Shown: in pieces, positions 56,064 through 64,000 of the stretch
Layout of the letters: each line of letters starts with the position of its first letter
Numbering within the stretch: the first letter of the stretch is position 1
DNA from: Pseudoduganella lurida
GTDB taxonomy: Bacteria; Pseudomonadota; Gammaproteobacteria; Burkholderiales; Burkholderiaceae_D
Length of the DNA stretch: 64,000 nucleotides
Assembly: GCF_007830455.1 (NCBI RefSeq)
Contig: NZ_VLLB01000003.1
Location: 186,001-250,000 of the forward strand
Direction of reading: 5' to 3'
The notes under the pieces: generated by a model
Database searches by the model: none
Seen by the model: only the letters and a program-made list of their open reading frames with translations
What the model was told of the DNA's origin: nothing
Program-made: the position numbers and the translations under genes

Positions 56064-56465
56064 TTATTTCAGGTGATCCGAAATCAGCTTGGTCATCTCG
56101 AACATCGAGACCTGCGCCTTGCCGCCGAAGACGGCTTTCAGCTTGTCGTCGGCATTGATCATGCGACGGTTGGCTGCGTCCTGCAGGTTGTGCTTCTTGA
56201 TGTATTCCCAGACTTTCTTCGTCACTTCCGTGCGTGGCAGTGGCGTGGCGCCTACTACCGACGACAGGTCGGCGGACGGGGTCATCTCTTTCATGAATGC
56301 TGCGTTGGGCTTGCGTGCTGCGGGTGCTGCGGCCTTCTTTGCTGCGGGCTTCGTTGCAGGTGCTGCGGCAGCTTTCGCTGGAGCGGCGGCCTTCTTGGCC
56401 GGAGCCGCCTTGGTAGCGGCGGCTTTCTTGGCTGGTGCTGCCGTGGATTTCTTGGCTGTTGCCAT
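56064..56465 (-). CDS. SWIB/MDM2-domain protein with histone-H1-like tail
   Basis: 133 residues. The N-terminal ~60 residues are Ala/Lys/Pro-rich repeats (TAAPAKKAAATKAAPAKKAA) like bacterial histone-H1 mimics; the C-terminal ~75 residues form a SWIB domain (VTKKVWEYIKKHNLQDAANR, MINADDKLKAVFGG, VSMFEMTKLISDHL). Probably nucleoid-associated; the function in proteobacteria is not established. AAGGAG lies just upstream of the ATG at 56465. It has its own terminator and is not co-transcribed with ffh. Confidence 0.92.
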   Translation of the reverse strand: MATAKKSTAAPAKKAAATKAAPAKKAAAPAKAAAAPATKPAAKKAAAPAARKPNAAFMKEMTPSADLSSVVGATPLPRTEVTKKVWEYIKKHNLQDAANRRMINADDKLKAVFGGKAQVSMFEMTKLISDHLK

Positions 56466-56789
56466 ATTCAGGCTCCTTAACAAACACATGGAAAATTGCG
56501 CAATACAATCGCTCGCTAATATTGGTGGCCTTTTTACAAGGATGCAAGCGTTTTTCGCGTTTTTTGTGGGAAACGACACGTAAAGAACAGCCAACTAAGA
56601 AAAAAACCGCCCTGCACTCGCATGCAGGGCGGTTTTATCGTGATTTGACCGATTCGCATCGCATAACGCCTGTCAGTTCAGGCAGCGTTTGAAGCGGTGA
56701 AAGAACGGGCGGAGCTTTGTATTAATTTCCGAACCCAGTCGCTCGGGCGCGCCGCAACGCAGCCATGGCCTCGTTTCAGCGATGCCCGA
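56466..56789. other. Gene-free gap between ffh and the SWIB gene
   Basis: 324 bases. It holds the SWIB ribosome-binding site (AAGGAG, minus strand, about 56470-56476), a strong terminator hairpin at 56604-56635 and about 150 bases (56640-56789) in which no gene, tRNA-like fold or repeat was recognised; this stretch is the 3' untranslated part of the ffh transcript. Confidence 0.7.
56600..56635 (-). terminator. Intrinsic terminator downstream of ffh
   Basis: A 13-base stem (AAACCGCCCTGCA 56604-56616 with TGCAGGGCGGTTT 56623-56635) and a 6-base loop. On the minus strand it runs into seven T residues, so it mainly stops leftward transcription from ffh, about 150 bases past the stop codon. TTTT on the plus side gives weaker termination in the other direction. 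Confidence 0.88.
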
Positions 56790-58157
56790 TCAGCGCAGGC
56801 CGGGCATCATGCCCTTCATCGAGCGCATCATCTTCATCATGCCGCCGCCGGACAGCTTCTTCATCATCGTCTGCATCTGCTCGAACTGGTTCAGCATGCG
56901 ATTGACTTCCTGCACCTGCACGCCGGCACCGGCCGCGATGCGGCGCTTGCGGGTGGCCTTGATCAGTTCCGGCTTGGCACGTTCGGCCGGCGTCATCGAA
57001 TCGATGATGCCGACCATGCGGCGCACCTGCTTGTCCGCCTGGTCCATGTTCGCACCGCCGGCAGCCTGCTGGAACTGCGCCGGCAGCTTGTCGACGAGGC
57101 TGGACATGCCGCCCATCTTCTTCATCTGGCCCAGCTGCGCCTTGAAGTCGTTCATGTCGAACTTGCCGCCCGACTTGACCTTGGCAGCCAGATCGGCGGC
57201 GGCCTTCGCATCGACACCCTTGCGCGCCTCTTCGACGAGCGCCATGATGTCGCCCATGCCGAGGATGCGGCTGGCCATGCGGGTCGGATCGAACGCTTCC
57301 AGGCCGTCCAGCTTCTCGGACACGCCGGCGAACTTGATGGGCTTGCCCGTGATGTGACGCACGGACAGCGCCGCACCGCCGCGCGAATCGCCATCGAGCT
57401 TGGTCAGCACGATGCCCGTCAGCGGCAGCGCGTCGTTGAACGCCTTGGCCGTGTTGATGGCATCCTGGCCCAGCATCGCGTCGACGACGAACAGCGTTTC
57501 GACCGGCTTCACGGCGCCGTGCACGGCGGCGATTTCCTTCATCATCTCTTCGTCGACACCGAGGCGGCCGGCGGTGTCGATGATCAGCACGTCGTGGTAG
57601 TGCTTCTTCGCCCAGTCCAGCGCGGCCAGGGCGATATCGACCGGCTTGTCCTGCGCGGTGGACGGGAAGAAGTCCGCGCCGACCTGGCCTGTTACGGACT
57701 GCAGCTGCGCGATCGCGGCGGGACGGTAAACGTCGGCCGATACCGTCAGCACTTTCTTCTTCTTCTCTTCGCGCAGGTACTTGGCCAGCTTGCCGACGGT
57801 GGTGGTTTTACCCACACCCTGCAGGCCGGCCATCAGGATGATCGCGGGCGGCTGCTGGGCAAAGCTCAGCTGCGTCGCTTCGGGACCCAGGTCGGCGCCC
57901 ATCAGCGCACCCAGCTCGCGCTGCACCACGCCCACCAGGGCCTGCCCCGGCGTCAGCGAGGAGAGCACCTCTTCGCCAAGGGCCTTTTCCTTTACTTTGC
58001 CGATGAATTCGCGCACGGCGGGCAGCGCCACGTCGGCCTCGAGCAGCGCAAGGCGTACTTCGCGCAGCATCTCGGCGGTGTTGGCCTCGGTCAGGCGGGC
58101 CTCGCCGCGCATGGTCTTGACGACCTTGGCGAGGCGTTGAGTCAGATTGTCTAGCAT
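56790..58157 (-). CDS. ffh: Signal recognition particle GTPase Ffh
   Basis: 455-residue SRP54 homologue that binds 4.5S RNA and signal sequences for co-translational membrane targeting. G-domain motifs: P-loop GLQGVGKTTTVGKLA, DTAGR (IIDTAGRLGVDEEMM), TKLDGDSRGGAALS. The Met-rich M domain ends MMKKLSGGGMMKMMRSMKGM. The start at 58157 (MLDNLTQRLAK) fits the family; an upstream 46-residue extension is excluded. In many proteobacteria ffh is divergent from a ypjD/ccsA-like gene; here about 5.3 kb separates them. Confidence 0.98.
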   Translation of the reverse strand: MLDNLTQRLAKVVKTMRGEARLTEANTAEMLREVRLALLEADVALPAVREFIGKVKEKALGEEVLSSLTPGQALVGVVQRELGALMGADLGPEATQLSFAQQPPAIILMAGLQGVGKTTTVGKLAKYLREEKKKKVLTVSADVYRPAAIAQLQSVTGQVGADFFPSTAQDKPVDIALAALDWAKKHYHDVLIIDTAGRLGVDEEMMKEIAAVHGAVKPVETLFVVDAMLGQDAINTAKAFNDALPLTGIVLTKLDGDSRGGAALSVRHITGKPIKFAGVSEKLDGLEAFDPTRMASRILGMGDIMALVEEARKGVDAKAAADLAAKVKSGGKFDMNDFKAQLGQMKKMGGMSSLVDKLPAQFQQAAGGANMDQADKQVRRMVGIIDSMTPAERAKPELIKATRKRRIAAGAGVQVQEVNRMLNQFEQMQTMMKKLSGGGMMKMMRSMKGMMPGLR

Positions 58158-58304
58158 GTCGGCCGATAGAAAAAAAGTACGGGCAGGGCGCCCGGGATCG
58201 CGCCATTTTACCTCAGTGCGGCAGTGGCGGCAGCCTCCCCGGAGAGGGCGGATGCCGGCGTGGCGCCCTTGCGGCACCACGCCGGCAGGCATCACACCGT
58301 GCCG

Positions 58305-60437
58305 TCAATGCGGGACGACGAGGCGGACGACAGCCGAACCGGAGAGCAGGGCGAAGCTGTACGGTCCCGTGGCCACGAGCGCGCGCGGGTTCTCCAGTTT
58401 GCCGGGCAGCGCGCCCACGTAGGTGAAGGACGAACCGGCGGTACCGGCCACCACCGTCTTCACGCCGGCCGGCGTGGTACGGTACACCAGCCGGTCCTCG
58501 ATCGTGTAGGCGTTGCCGTCCGCATCGCGGACCGTGCGCAGGCCGGCCGGCAGCGCCGAGGCTTCAAGCGTGGTGACCACGCCGGCCGGGGTGATTTTAC
58601 GGTAAGGCACCGGCACGCCCGCACCCGTGCCGGTCACCGAGACCCGGTCGGACGCATACAGGTTGCCGTCGGCATCGATGCCCACCAGCGATGGCAGGAT
58701 GAAGCGTGCCGCACTGCCGGTGCCGTCCACCTTCGCATCGGTCTGCTCGCCGGAGCCGGCGAGCAGCGCGATCGCACCCTGCGGCGTGATCTTGTAGATG
58801 GCGCCGCCGCCGGAGCCGGGCGAACCGAACGCCGCCGCCTGGCCTTCCGACAGATACAGGTTGCCGCTCGCATCGCTGACGAGGCCGGTGGGGCGGTGGA
58901 CCAGGGCCGAGGTGAGGAAGGTGCTGACCACGCCGTCCGGCGTCACCTTGCGCAGCGTCAGGCCCGATGGGTACGTGCCCTGGCCGTTCGCCGCCGGCGT
59001 GTCGGCCAGGTACAGATTGCCCTGGCCGTCGCCCGCCATCAGGTAGGTTGCCGCATCGATGTGGGCCGCGGTGCCGGTACCGTTGACGGTCGTCCCGGTG
59101 CGCGGCTGGTTGCCCGCGAACGGCGTGGTGGTGCCATCGGCATTCAGGGTATCGAGCTGCGCGCTCCGCACGATGATCACGCGCGTGTTGCCATTGCCGA
59201 GGATGCCAGCCGGCGCTTCGCCCGCCAGCACGCTGCTGGTGACGGCGCCGGCCTGCGTGACCTTGCGCAGCGCGGTGCCGGTGCTGCCGCTCATGGTATC
59301 GAGCACCAGCAGGTTGCCCTGGATGTCGACGGCCACGCCGAATGGCGCCAGGAAGCGCGCCTGGCTGCCGTTGCCGTCCTGTGGGGGGCCGCCGACGGTG
59401 GTGCCGGCCAGCGTGGTGACCGTACCGGCAGGGCTCACCTCGCGCACCAGCGTGCCGTCGATGACATACAGATTGCCCTGCGGGTCGCTGGCCACTGCGT
59501 TGATCGAGCCGAACCGCGCCACGCGGGCCGTGCCGTCGACGGCAGCAGGCTGCGCGGTGCCGGTCACCGTGCCCACCAGCGTGGCGACCGCGCCCGTGCT
59601 CGAGATCGTGACGATGCGCTCGTGCTGGATGCCGTAGAGCGTGCCGTCTGTGGTGCCGAGCAGATGGAAGTCATCGCCCGGCGCGATGGTCAATGTGGCC
59701 AGGGTGGCCACCTGGCCGTCGCCACCAAGCCGACGTACCAGCACGGTGCCCGGACCGCGGTCCACTTCCGCGAAGACCAGCAGGGCCTGCAGGCCCGATG
59801 GCGGGGGCGCCACGCTGGTGCGCTGGAAACCGTCGGCCGGCGCATTCAGGGCCAGCGTCGAAACACTGGCATCGCTGGTCACGCGGCGCAGCGCGCCGTC
59901 CTCGGCCACCAGCACGCCGCCGCTGGCTTCCATCGCCACCCCGCGCAGGGTACTGAAGCGCGCCAGCGTGCCGCGCGCATCGACCGTGCCGATGCCGCCG
60001 GCATCGCCGGCGATGATGTCCAGCCGCGGCGCGCCAGGATCCGGATAGACCGTCACCGTCACCGATTTGGTGGCGCTGCCGGCGCTGGCCGTGATGGTGG
60101 CCGTGGCCGTCGTCGCACCGCTGGCGGGCGCCAGGTAGCGCACGCTCTCGCCGGTGGCGGCGGACAGCGAGCCGGGACTGCCGGCCGCGAGCTGCCAGTT
60201 GACCGTCGTGCTGCCGGCCCCGCTGGCGGTCAGCGTCACGGCCTTGCCGCTGACGGTAGTGGCGGGCGCGGAACTGGTCACGGCCAGCGTGATCGCAGGT
60301 GGCGTGACCGGTGGCGGGGCAGTATCCGAGCCGCCGCCACTGCCGCCACCGCCGCAGGCGGAGAGGGTGAGAGAAAGGGCCGTGGCGGCGGCCAGCCTGG
60401 CCATGCCGTGCAGCGTGAAAATCGTCGAGGTCATCAT
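58305..60437 (-). CDS. Large NHL-repeat lipoprotein with Ig-like domain
   Basis: 710 residues. Lipoprotein signal with Cys28 (LSLTLSACGGGGSGGG), an Ig-like module (about 50-135), then repeated six-bladed-propeller-type units of about 55 residues (VASDPQGNLYVIDGTLVREV, AVDIQGNLLVLDT, MAGDGQGNLYLAD, VSDASGNLYLSEG, IDADGNLYASDR, RDADGNAYTIEDR), each with [GN]NLY and a following KV/KITPxGxVxT segment. Surface or periplasmic binding protein; ligand unknown. Start at ATG 60437 (next ATG 60434). It lies 147 bases upstream of the ffh start with no clear terminator between. Confidence 0.85.
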   Translation of the reverse strand: MMTSTIFTLHGMARLAAATALSLTLSACGGGGSGGGSDTAPPPVTPPAITLAVTSSAPATTVSGKAVTLTASGAGSTTVNWQLAAGSPGSLSAATGESVRYLAPASGATTATATITASAGSATKSVTVTVYPDPGAPRLDIIAGDAGGIGTVDARGTLARFSTLRGVAMEASGGVLVAEDGALRRVTSDASVSTLALNAPADGFQRTSVAPPPSGLQALLVFAEVDRGPGTVLVRRLGGDGQVATLATLTIAPGDDFHLLGTTDGTLYGIQHERIVTISSTGAVATLVGTVTGTAQPAAVDGTARVARFGSINAVASDPQGNLYVIDGTLVREVSPAGTVTTLAGTTVGGPPQDGNGSQARFLAPFGVAVDIQGNLLVLDTMSGSTGTALRKVTQAGAVTSSVLAGEAPAGILGNGNTRVIIVRSAQLDTLNADGTTTPFAGNQPRTGTTVNGTGTAAHIDAATYLMAGDGQGNLYLADTPAANGQGTYPSGLTLRKVTPDGVVSTFLTSALVHRPTGLVSDASGNLYLSEGQAAAFGSPGSGGGAIYKITPQGAIALLAGSGEQTDAKVDGTGSAARFILPSLVGIDADGNLYASDRVSVTGTGAGVPVPYRKITPAGVVTTLEASALPAGLRTVRDADGNAYTIEDRLVYRTTPAGVKTVVAGTAGSSFTYVGALPGKLENPRALVATGPYSFALLSGSAVVRLVVPH

Positions 60438-60704
60438 CAATCCCGGTAAATGTGAAGCGGCATTATCTCTAAGGAAAGATGGAAATATTCTCACCAAAAA
60501 TCACTTTTTGCCGCGGGGCGTCGTGTGAATGGTCTCTAAATGTAACGAAGTTCGCTGCTTATCTAGCGAAAGCTTGTGATTTGTCAAAGAAAATATTTCT
60601 CCTGAGTAGCATCGTTGGGAGTGGCGCGCGGCATCGGGGGCCATGCCCGGCGCAGTGTCTGGCCACGCTTTCTGGCCCCGCCTGAGATCACTGGAGACGA
60701 AGGC

Positions 60705-61673
60705 ATGAAACTGAAATCGATTGCAGTCGCAGCAACGCTGGTACTGGCCGCCACGGCGGCAGCGGCGCAGGACGTGGTCAGGCTGGGCAACCTGAAGTTC
60801 GCGCACTACGGCGCGGTGTCCTATATAAAGGAGATCGCGCCGAAGTGCGGCATCAAGGTCGAGGAGCACGTGTTCGCCAAGGGGCTCGATGTGATGCAGG
60901 CCATCATTGCCGGGGAACTCGACGTGGGCACCACGGCCTCCGAGGCGGCGATCTCCGGCCGGGCCGGCGGCGCGCCGATCTACGTGGTGGCCGGCTTCGC
61001 GAAGGGCGGCGCGCGGCTGGTGGGCCGCGCCGACCTGAACCTGAAATCGCTGCGCGACCTGAAGGGCAAACGCGTGGGCGTCACGCGCGGCGGCATCCAG
61101 GAAGTGCTGCTGCTGGCCGAACTGCAGCAGGCCGGCCTGACGGCGTCCGACCAGCCGGGCAAGGACGTGCGCCTGGTGTTCCTCGCCTATGCGGACCTGA
61201 ACCAGGCGCTGCTGGGCAAGAACATCGACGCGATGATGCAGTCCGAACCGCAGTCGTCGCAGGCCATCAACAAGGGCTTCGGCAGCGAGATCATGAAGCC
61301 GTACAACACGCCGATCGGCGCGCCGGTGCGCACGATGGTCATGACGGAGAAGTTCTATAAAGAGCGCCGCCCGGTTGCCGAGAAATTCATGCGCTGCTTC
61401 GTGGAGGCGACGAAGACCTTCATCGACAGCAAGGCCACCGCCGAGAAGTACGTGCGCGAGGTGGTCTTCAAGGGCCAGATCACGAAGGACGACTTCGAGG
61501 ATGCGATCGGCAATTCGCCCTACAGCTACGACGTCACGCCGGAACATATCCAGACCACCACGGACGTCATGTTCCGCACGGGTGTCGGCCGCATGAGCCG
61601 CCCGCCGGCCGCGAAGGACTGGGTCCGCACCGACCTGCTGGACCAGGCGAAGAAAAGCCTGGGCGTGAAGTAG
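60705..61673 (+). CDS. ABC transporter substrate-binding protein (sulfonate/nitrate/taurine type)
   Basis: 322-residue periplasmic binding protein of the NMT1/SsuA-like fold. Signal peptide (KSIAVAATLVLAATAAAAQ), then VRLGNLKFAHYGAVSYIKEIAPKCG and a second lobe with GKRVGVTRGG and a conserved DLNQALLGKNIDAMMQSEP segment. First gene of a three-gene importer; GGAGACGAAGG precedes the ATG. Ligand cannot be assigned. Transcribed away from the NHL lipoprotein gene across a 267-base gap. Confidence 0.92.
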   Translation: MKLKSIAVAATLVLAATAAAAQDVVRLGNLKFAHYGAVSYIKEIAPKCGIKVEEHVFAKGLDVMQAIIAGELDVGTTASEAAISGRAGGAPIYVVAGFAKGGARLVGRADLNLKSLRDLKGKRVGVTRGGIQEVLLLAELQQAGLTASDQPGKDVRLVFLAYADLNQALLGKNIDAMMQSEPQSSQAINKGFGSEIMKPYNTPIGAPVRTMVMTEKFYKERRPVAEKFMRCFVEATKTFIDSKATAEKYVREVVFKGQITKDDFEDAIGNSPYSYDVTPEHIQTTTDVMFRTGVGRMSRPPAAKDWVRTDLLDQAKKSLGVK

Positions 61674-61682
61674 GAGGCGGCG

Positions 61683-62516
61683 ATGGCACATTCCGCATCG
61701 CATGTGGCATGGCGCGAGATCGGCATCGGCCTGGTGGTGCCGGCGGCCGTGATCGCGCTGTGGCAGCTGGTGTCGCACTTCGAATGGGTCAATCCGCAGG
61801 TGCTGCCATCGCCGCTGGCGGTGGTGGCGAAGTGGATCGAGTACCTGCTGCCGCTGCAGCCGCACGATCCGGCCACGCAGTCGTGGCTGGCCTGGGCGCT
61901 GTCCGGCGACCTGCTGCACGATTCGCTGGGCAGCCTGTACCGCGTGGCGACCGGCTTCCTGGTCGGCGCCGGGCTGGCGCTGCCGGCGGGGCTGGCGATG
62001 GGGGCCAGCCGGCGCGTGTATGCCTGGCTCAATCCCCTCGTGCAGCTGCTGCGGCCGATCCCGCCCATCGCTTACATTCCTCTTTCGATCCTGTGGTTCG
62101 GCATCGGCAACCCGCCCGCCGTGTTCCTGATCGCGCTCGGGGCGTTCTTCCCCGTGCTGATGAATACCGTGGCCGGGGTGCGCCAGGTGGACGGCATCTA
62201 CCTGCGCGCGGCGCGCAACCTGGGCGCTTCCGGCACCACGCTGTTCCTGCGCGTGATCCTGCCGGCGGCGGTGCCTTATATCTTGTCGGGGGTGCGGATC
62301 GGCATCGGCACGGCCTTCATCGTCGTCATCGTGTCCGAGATGATCGCCGTGAACAACGGCCTGGGCTTCCGCATCCTGGAGGCGCGCGAATACTTCAAGT
62401 CGGACCAGGTCATCGCCGGCATGATCACCATCGGGCTGATCGGCCTGGCCATCGACGTGGGCATGAACCGCCTGAACAACCACCTGCTGCGCTGGCACCG
62501 CGGACTGGAGAACTGA
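61683..62516 (+). CDS. ABC transporter permease (SsuC/TauC-like)
   Basis: 277-residue inner-membrane permease with about six helices. The EAA-type cytoplasmic loop reads AARNLGASGTTLFLRVILPAA, and the membrane segment QLLRPIPPIAYIPLSILWFG is typical of the taurine/sulfonate/nitrate importers. AGGAGG lies just upstream of the ATG. Its stop touches the start of the ATPase gene (TGA-ATG), so they are coupled. Confidence 0.95.
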   Translation: MAHSASHVAWREIGIGLVVPAAVIALWQLVSHFEWVNPQVLPSPLAVVAKWIEYLLPLQPHDPATQSWLAWALSGDLLHDSLGSLYRVATGFLVGAGLALPAGLAMGASRRVYAWLNPLVQLLRPIPPIAYIPLSILWFGIGNPPAVFLIALGAFFPVLMNTVAGVRQVDGIYLRAARNLGASGTTLFLRVILPAAVPYILSGVRIGIGTAFIVVIVSEMIAVNNGLGFRILEAREYFKSDQVIAGMITIGLIGLAIDVGMNRLNNHLLRWHRGLEN

Positions 62517-63344
62517 ATGAACGCACAACTGCATCCCCGCGCCGACACCGCCGAAGCGCATGTGGTGGTGGCCGGCGTGAGCAAGGTGTTCGCGACGGGC
62601 GGACGGGAGGTCGTCGCGCTGCAGGACATCGACCTGCGCATCCCGCGCGGCCAGTTCGTCTGCCTGCTGGGGCCTTCCGGTTGCGGCAAGTCGACGCTGC
62701 TGAACGCCATCGCCGGGTTTGCGCTGCCTTCCGCCGGCATGATCACGGCGGACGGCCAGCTGGTCACGGCGCCCGGCCCGGAGCGCGGTATGGTGTTCCA
62801 GGAATACGCGCTGTTCCCATGGATGACGGTGGAAGACAACGTGGCGTTCGGCCTGGAGATCAAGCGCCAGCCGAAGGCGCAGATCCTTGCCACCGTCGAC
62901 GAGCTGCTGCACATGCTGTCGCTGGCCGATTTCCGCCACCGCTATCCGAAGGACCTGTCCGGCGGCATGCGCCAGCGGGTGGCCATCGCGCGCGTGCTGG
63001 CCCTGGATGCGCCGATCATGCTGATGGACGAGCCGTTCGGCGCCCTCGATGCGCTCACCCGCCGCAACCTGCAGGACGAGCTGCTGCGCCTGTGGGCGGA
63101 GCTGAAGAAGACCATCGTCTTCGTCACCCACTCGATCGAGGAGGCGATCTACCTGGCCGACCGCATCGTGGTGATGACCTATCGTCCCGGCACGGTCAAG
63201 CGCGACCTGGTCGTGCCGCTGCCGCGCCTGCGCGACCCGGCCGCGCCCGAGTTCAACGCCCTGAAACGCGAGCTGGGCCAGCTGGTGATGGAGGAGCAGC
63301 AGCGGCATCACAACGACGAGCTGCGGATGGCAGCGGTGGACTAA
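62517..63344 (+). CDS. ABC transporter ATP-binding protein (SsuB/TauB-like)
   Basis: 275-residue ATPase. Walker A GPSGCGKSTLLNAI, Q-loop VFQEYALFPW, signature LSGGMRQRVAIARVLAL, Walker B IMLMDEPFGALDAL and the switch His in FVTHSIEEAIYLADR. Energises the importer formed with the preceding two genes. A family-C palindrome follows four bases after the stop and could serve as its terminator. Confidence 0.96.
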   Translation: MNAQLHPRADTAEAHVVVAGVSKVFATGGREVVALQDIDLRIPRGQFVCLLGPSGCGKSTLLNAIAGFALPSAGMITADGQLVTAPGPERGMVFQEYALFPWMTVEDNVAFGLEIKRQPKAQILATVDELLHMLSLADFRHRYPKDLSGGMRQRVAIARVLALDAPIMLMDEPFGALDALTRRNLQDELLRLWAELKKTIVFVTHSIEEAIYLADRIVVMTYRPGTVKRDLVVPLPRLRDPAAPEFNALKRELGQLVMEEQQRHHNDELRMAAVD

Positions 63345-63348
63345 CATC

Positions 63349-63408
63349 GGGGACAGGCACCTATTTTCGGGCAACACGCGTGTTGCCCGAAAATAGGTGC
63401 CTGTCCAC
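63349..63408. repeat. 60-bp palindrome, copy 3 (family C)
   Basis: Arms GGGGACAGGCACCTATTTTC then GGGCAACACG, mirrored with a single mismatch at the outer end (CCAC instead of CCCC). Differs from copy 1 at the A/T stem pair, now G/C in both arms. Located after the ATPase gene and before the next plus-strand gene. Confidence 0.9.
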
Positions 63409-63453
63409 AGGCCACGGCTGATGGCCAAAGCCGCGTTAGTGTAAACTGCGCGG

Positions 63454-64000
63454 ATGCAGACCAATCTCCTGATCGCCGCCACGCTGCTGTATCTCGTGTG
63501 CGCCTTCCTCCCCGCCGACCGGGCAAGAACGATCGCCGCCGGCACCGCGCTGGCCTGGCTGGTGCATGGCGCCGGCCTGTGGATGGACGTGGTGGTGCCC
63601 GGCTCGCTGCGGCTGGGGTTTGCCGCGATGCTGTCGTCCGCACTGTGGATTTCGGTGGGCGCCTACTGGATCGAGAACCGCAATTTCGCGCTGGACGGCC
63701 TGCGCCGCATCGTGATGCCGGTGGCCGCCATCGCCTGCGCGCTGCAGGCGCTGTTCCCCGGCGCGCTGATCGCCCTGGCAGGCCGCACGCCGATGTTCGG
63801 CTGGCACATCGCGATTGCCACGCTGGCCTACAGCACGCTGACGATCGCCGCCTTCCACGCCGTGCTGATGGCGCTGCAGGAATCACGGCTGCACACGCGC
63901 ACCGAGAAGGTGACGTTCCTGTCGTCCGCGCTGGACCAGCTGCCGGCGCTGCTGACGATGGAGAAGCTGCTGTTCCGCATGATCGGCTTCGGCTTCGTGC
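63454..64000 (+). CDS. CcsA/YpjD-type cytochrome c assembly membrane protein (3' end outside window)
   Basis: 182 residues visible from the ATG at 63454. The first five hydrophobic segments (TNLLIAATLLYLVCAFLP, FAAMLSSALWISVGAYW, IVMPVAAIACALQALFPG) and the HIAIATLAYSTLTIAAFHAVLMALQE stretch (with His) resemble the YpjD/CorE/HemX-like members of the CcsA family. The gene continues past the window end. In many proteobacteria this gene neighbours ffh; here an NHL lipoprotein and an ABC importer lie between. Confidence 0.85.
   Translation, partial: MQTNLLIAATLLYLVCAFLPADRARTIAAGTALAWLVHGAGLWMDVVVPGSLRLGFAAMLSSALWISVGAYWIENRNFALDGLRRIVMPVAAIACALQALFPGALIALAGRTPMFGWHIAIATLAYSTLTIAAFHAVLMALQESRLHTRTEKVTFLSSALDQLPALLTMEKLLFRMIGFGFV

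Noticed and set aside
56640..56789. Possible small RNA or 4.5S RNA gene near ffh
   Set aside because: No conserved 4.5S tetraloop region or promoter/terminator pair was found; the stretch reads as the ffh 3' untranslated region.

Overview
GC-rich bacterial chromosome segment with the gene content and gene order of a betaproteobacterium of the order Burkholderiales. The best guess is Oxalobacteraceae of the Massilia / Duganella / Pseudoduganella type. This is inferred from recognisable protein families and neighbourhoods (parE-parC, rppH/proS divergence, DarP/YjgA next to PmbA, SWIB-ffh-YpjD); no database search was possible. About 60 protein genes are packed tightly on both strands. No rRNA, tRNA, CRISPR array, prophage, integrase or transposase gene was seen.

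Layout. 1-4.2 kb: end of an MFS transporter, a fumarylacetoacetate-hydrolase-family enzyme, a class III aminotransferase and a carboxymuconolactone-decarboxylase-like protein. 4.2-7.6 kb: esterase, MoaB/Mog-like protein and DarP on the minus strand, divergent from pmbA (tldE). 7.6-11.3 kb: an alpha/beta-hydrolase lipoprotein, a two-gene exported-protein unit (DUF2145) and an M14 carboxypeptidase. 11.5-24.2 kb: a phenylacetate catabolic cluster, with the repressor paaX divergent from paaABCDEGHIKJYZ. Most junctions in it overlap, and paaF is absent. 24.6-32.6 kb: argH, then a TonB-dependent receptor with an exported cyanophycinase, an exported M64 metallopeptidase and an Ala/Lys-rich periplasmic protein. 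32.9-38.4 kb: patatin-like phospholipase and topoisomerase IV (parE-parC). 38.6-46.8 kb: complete kdp potassium-uptake system (a 30-residue leader microprotein, kdpF, A, B, C, D, E), with TTTACACC direct repeats upstream that look like KdpE sites. 46.8-52 kb: TorF-type porin, a degenerate ParA-like ATPase, a MoxR-GNAT-VWA operon and two small cytochromes c. 52-56.5 kb: DUF1841 protein, rppH, proS, a lytic transglycosylase and a SWIB protein. 56.8-64 kb: ffh, an NHL-type lipoprotein, a taurine/sulfonate/nitrate-type ABC importer and the start of a CcsA/YpjD-type membrane protein.

How the genes work together. The paa cluster activates phenylacetate (PaaK), epoxidises the ring (PaaABCDE), isomerises it (PaaG), opens the ring (PaaZ) and beta-oxidises the product (PaaH, PaaJ), with PaaI and PaaY as thioesterase/salvage proteins. 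KdpDE should control kdpFABC. The receptor plus cyanophycinase unit suggests scavenging of cyanophycin or another peptide polymer.

The most unusual signal is non-coding. Three families of palindromic repeats occupy the 3' ends of genes and almost every convergent junction: a 60-bp palindrome whose two arms co-vary between copies, a 171-bp nested inverted repeat, and roughly 50-bp GTGTCC/GGGGTC palindromes. They look like REP/BIME-type elements that may serve as bidirectional terminators and may be mobilised in trans. None of the proteins looks wholly new; the repeats, the receptor-cyanophycinase unit and the kdp microprotein are the best leads.
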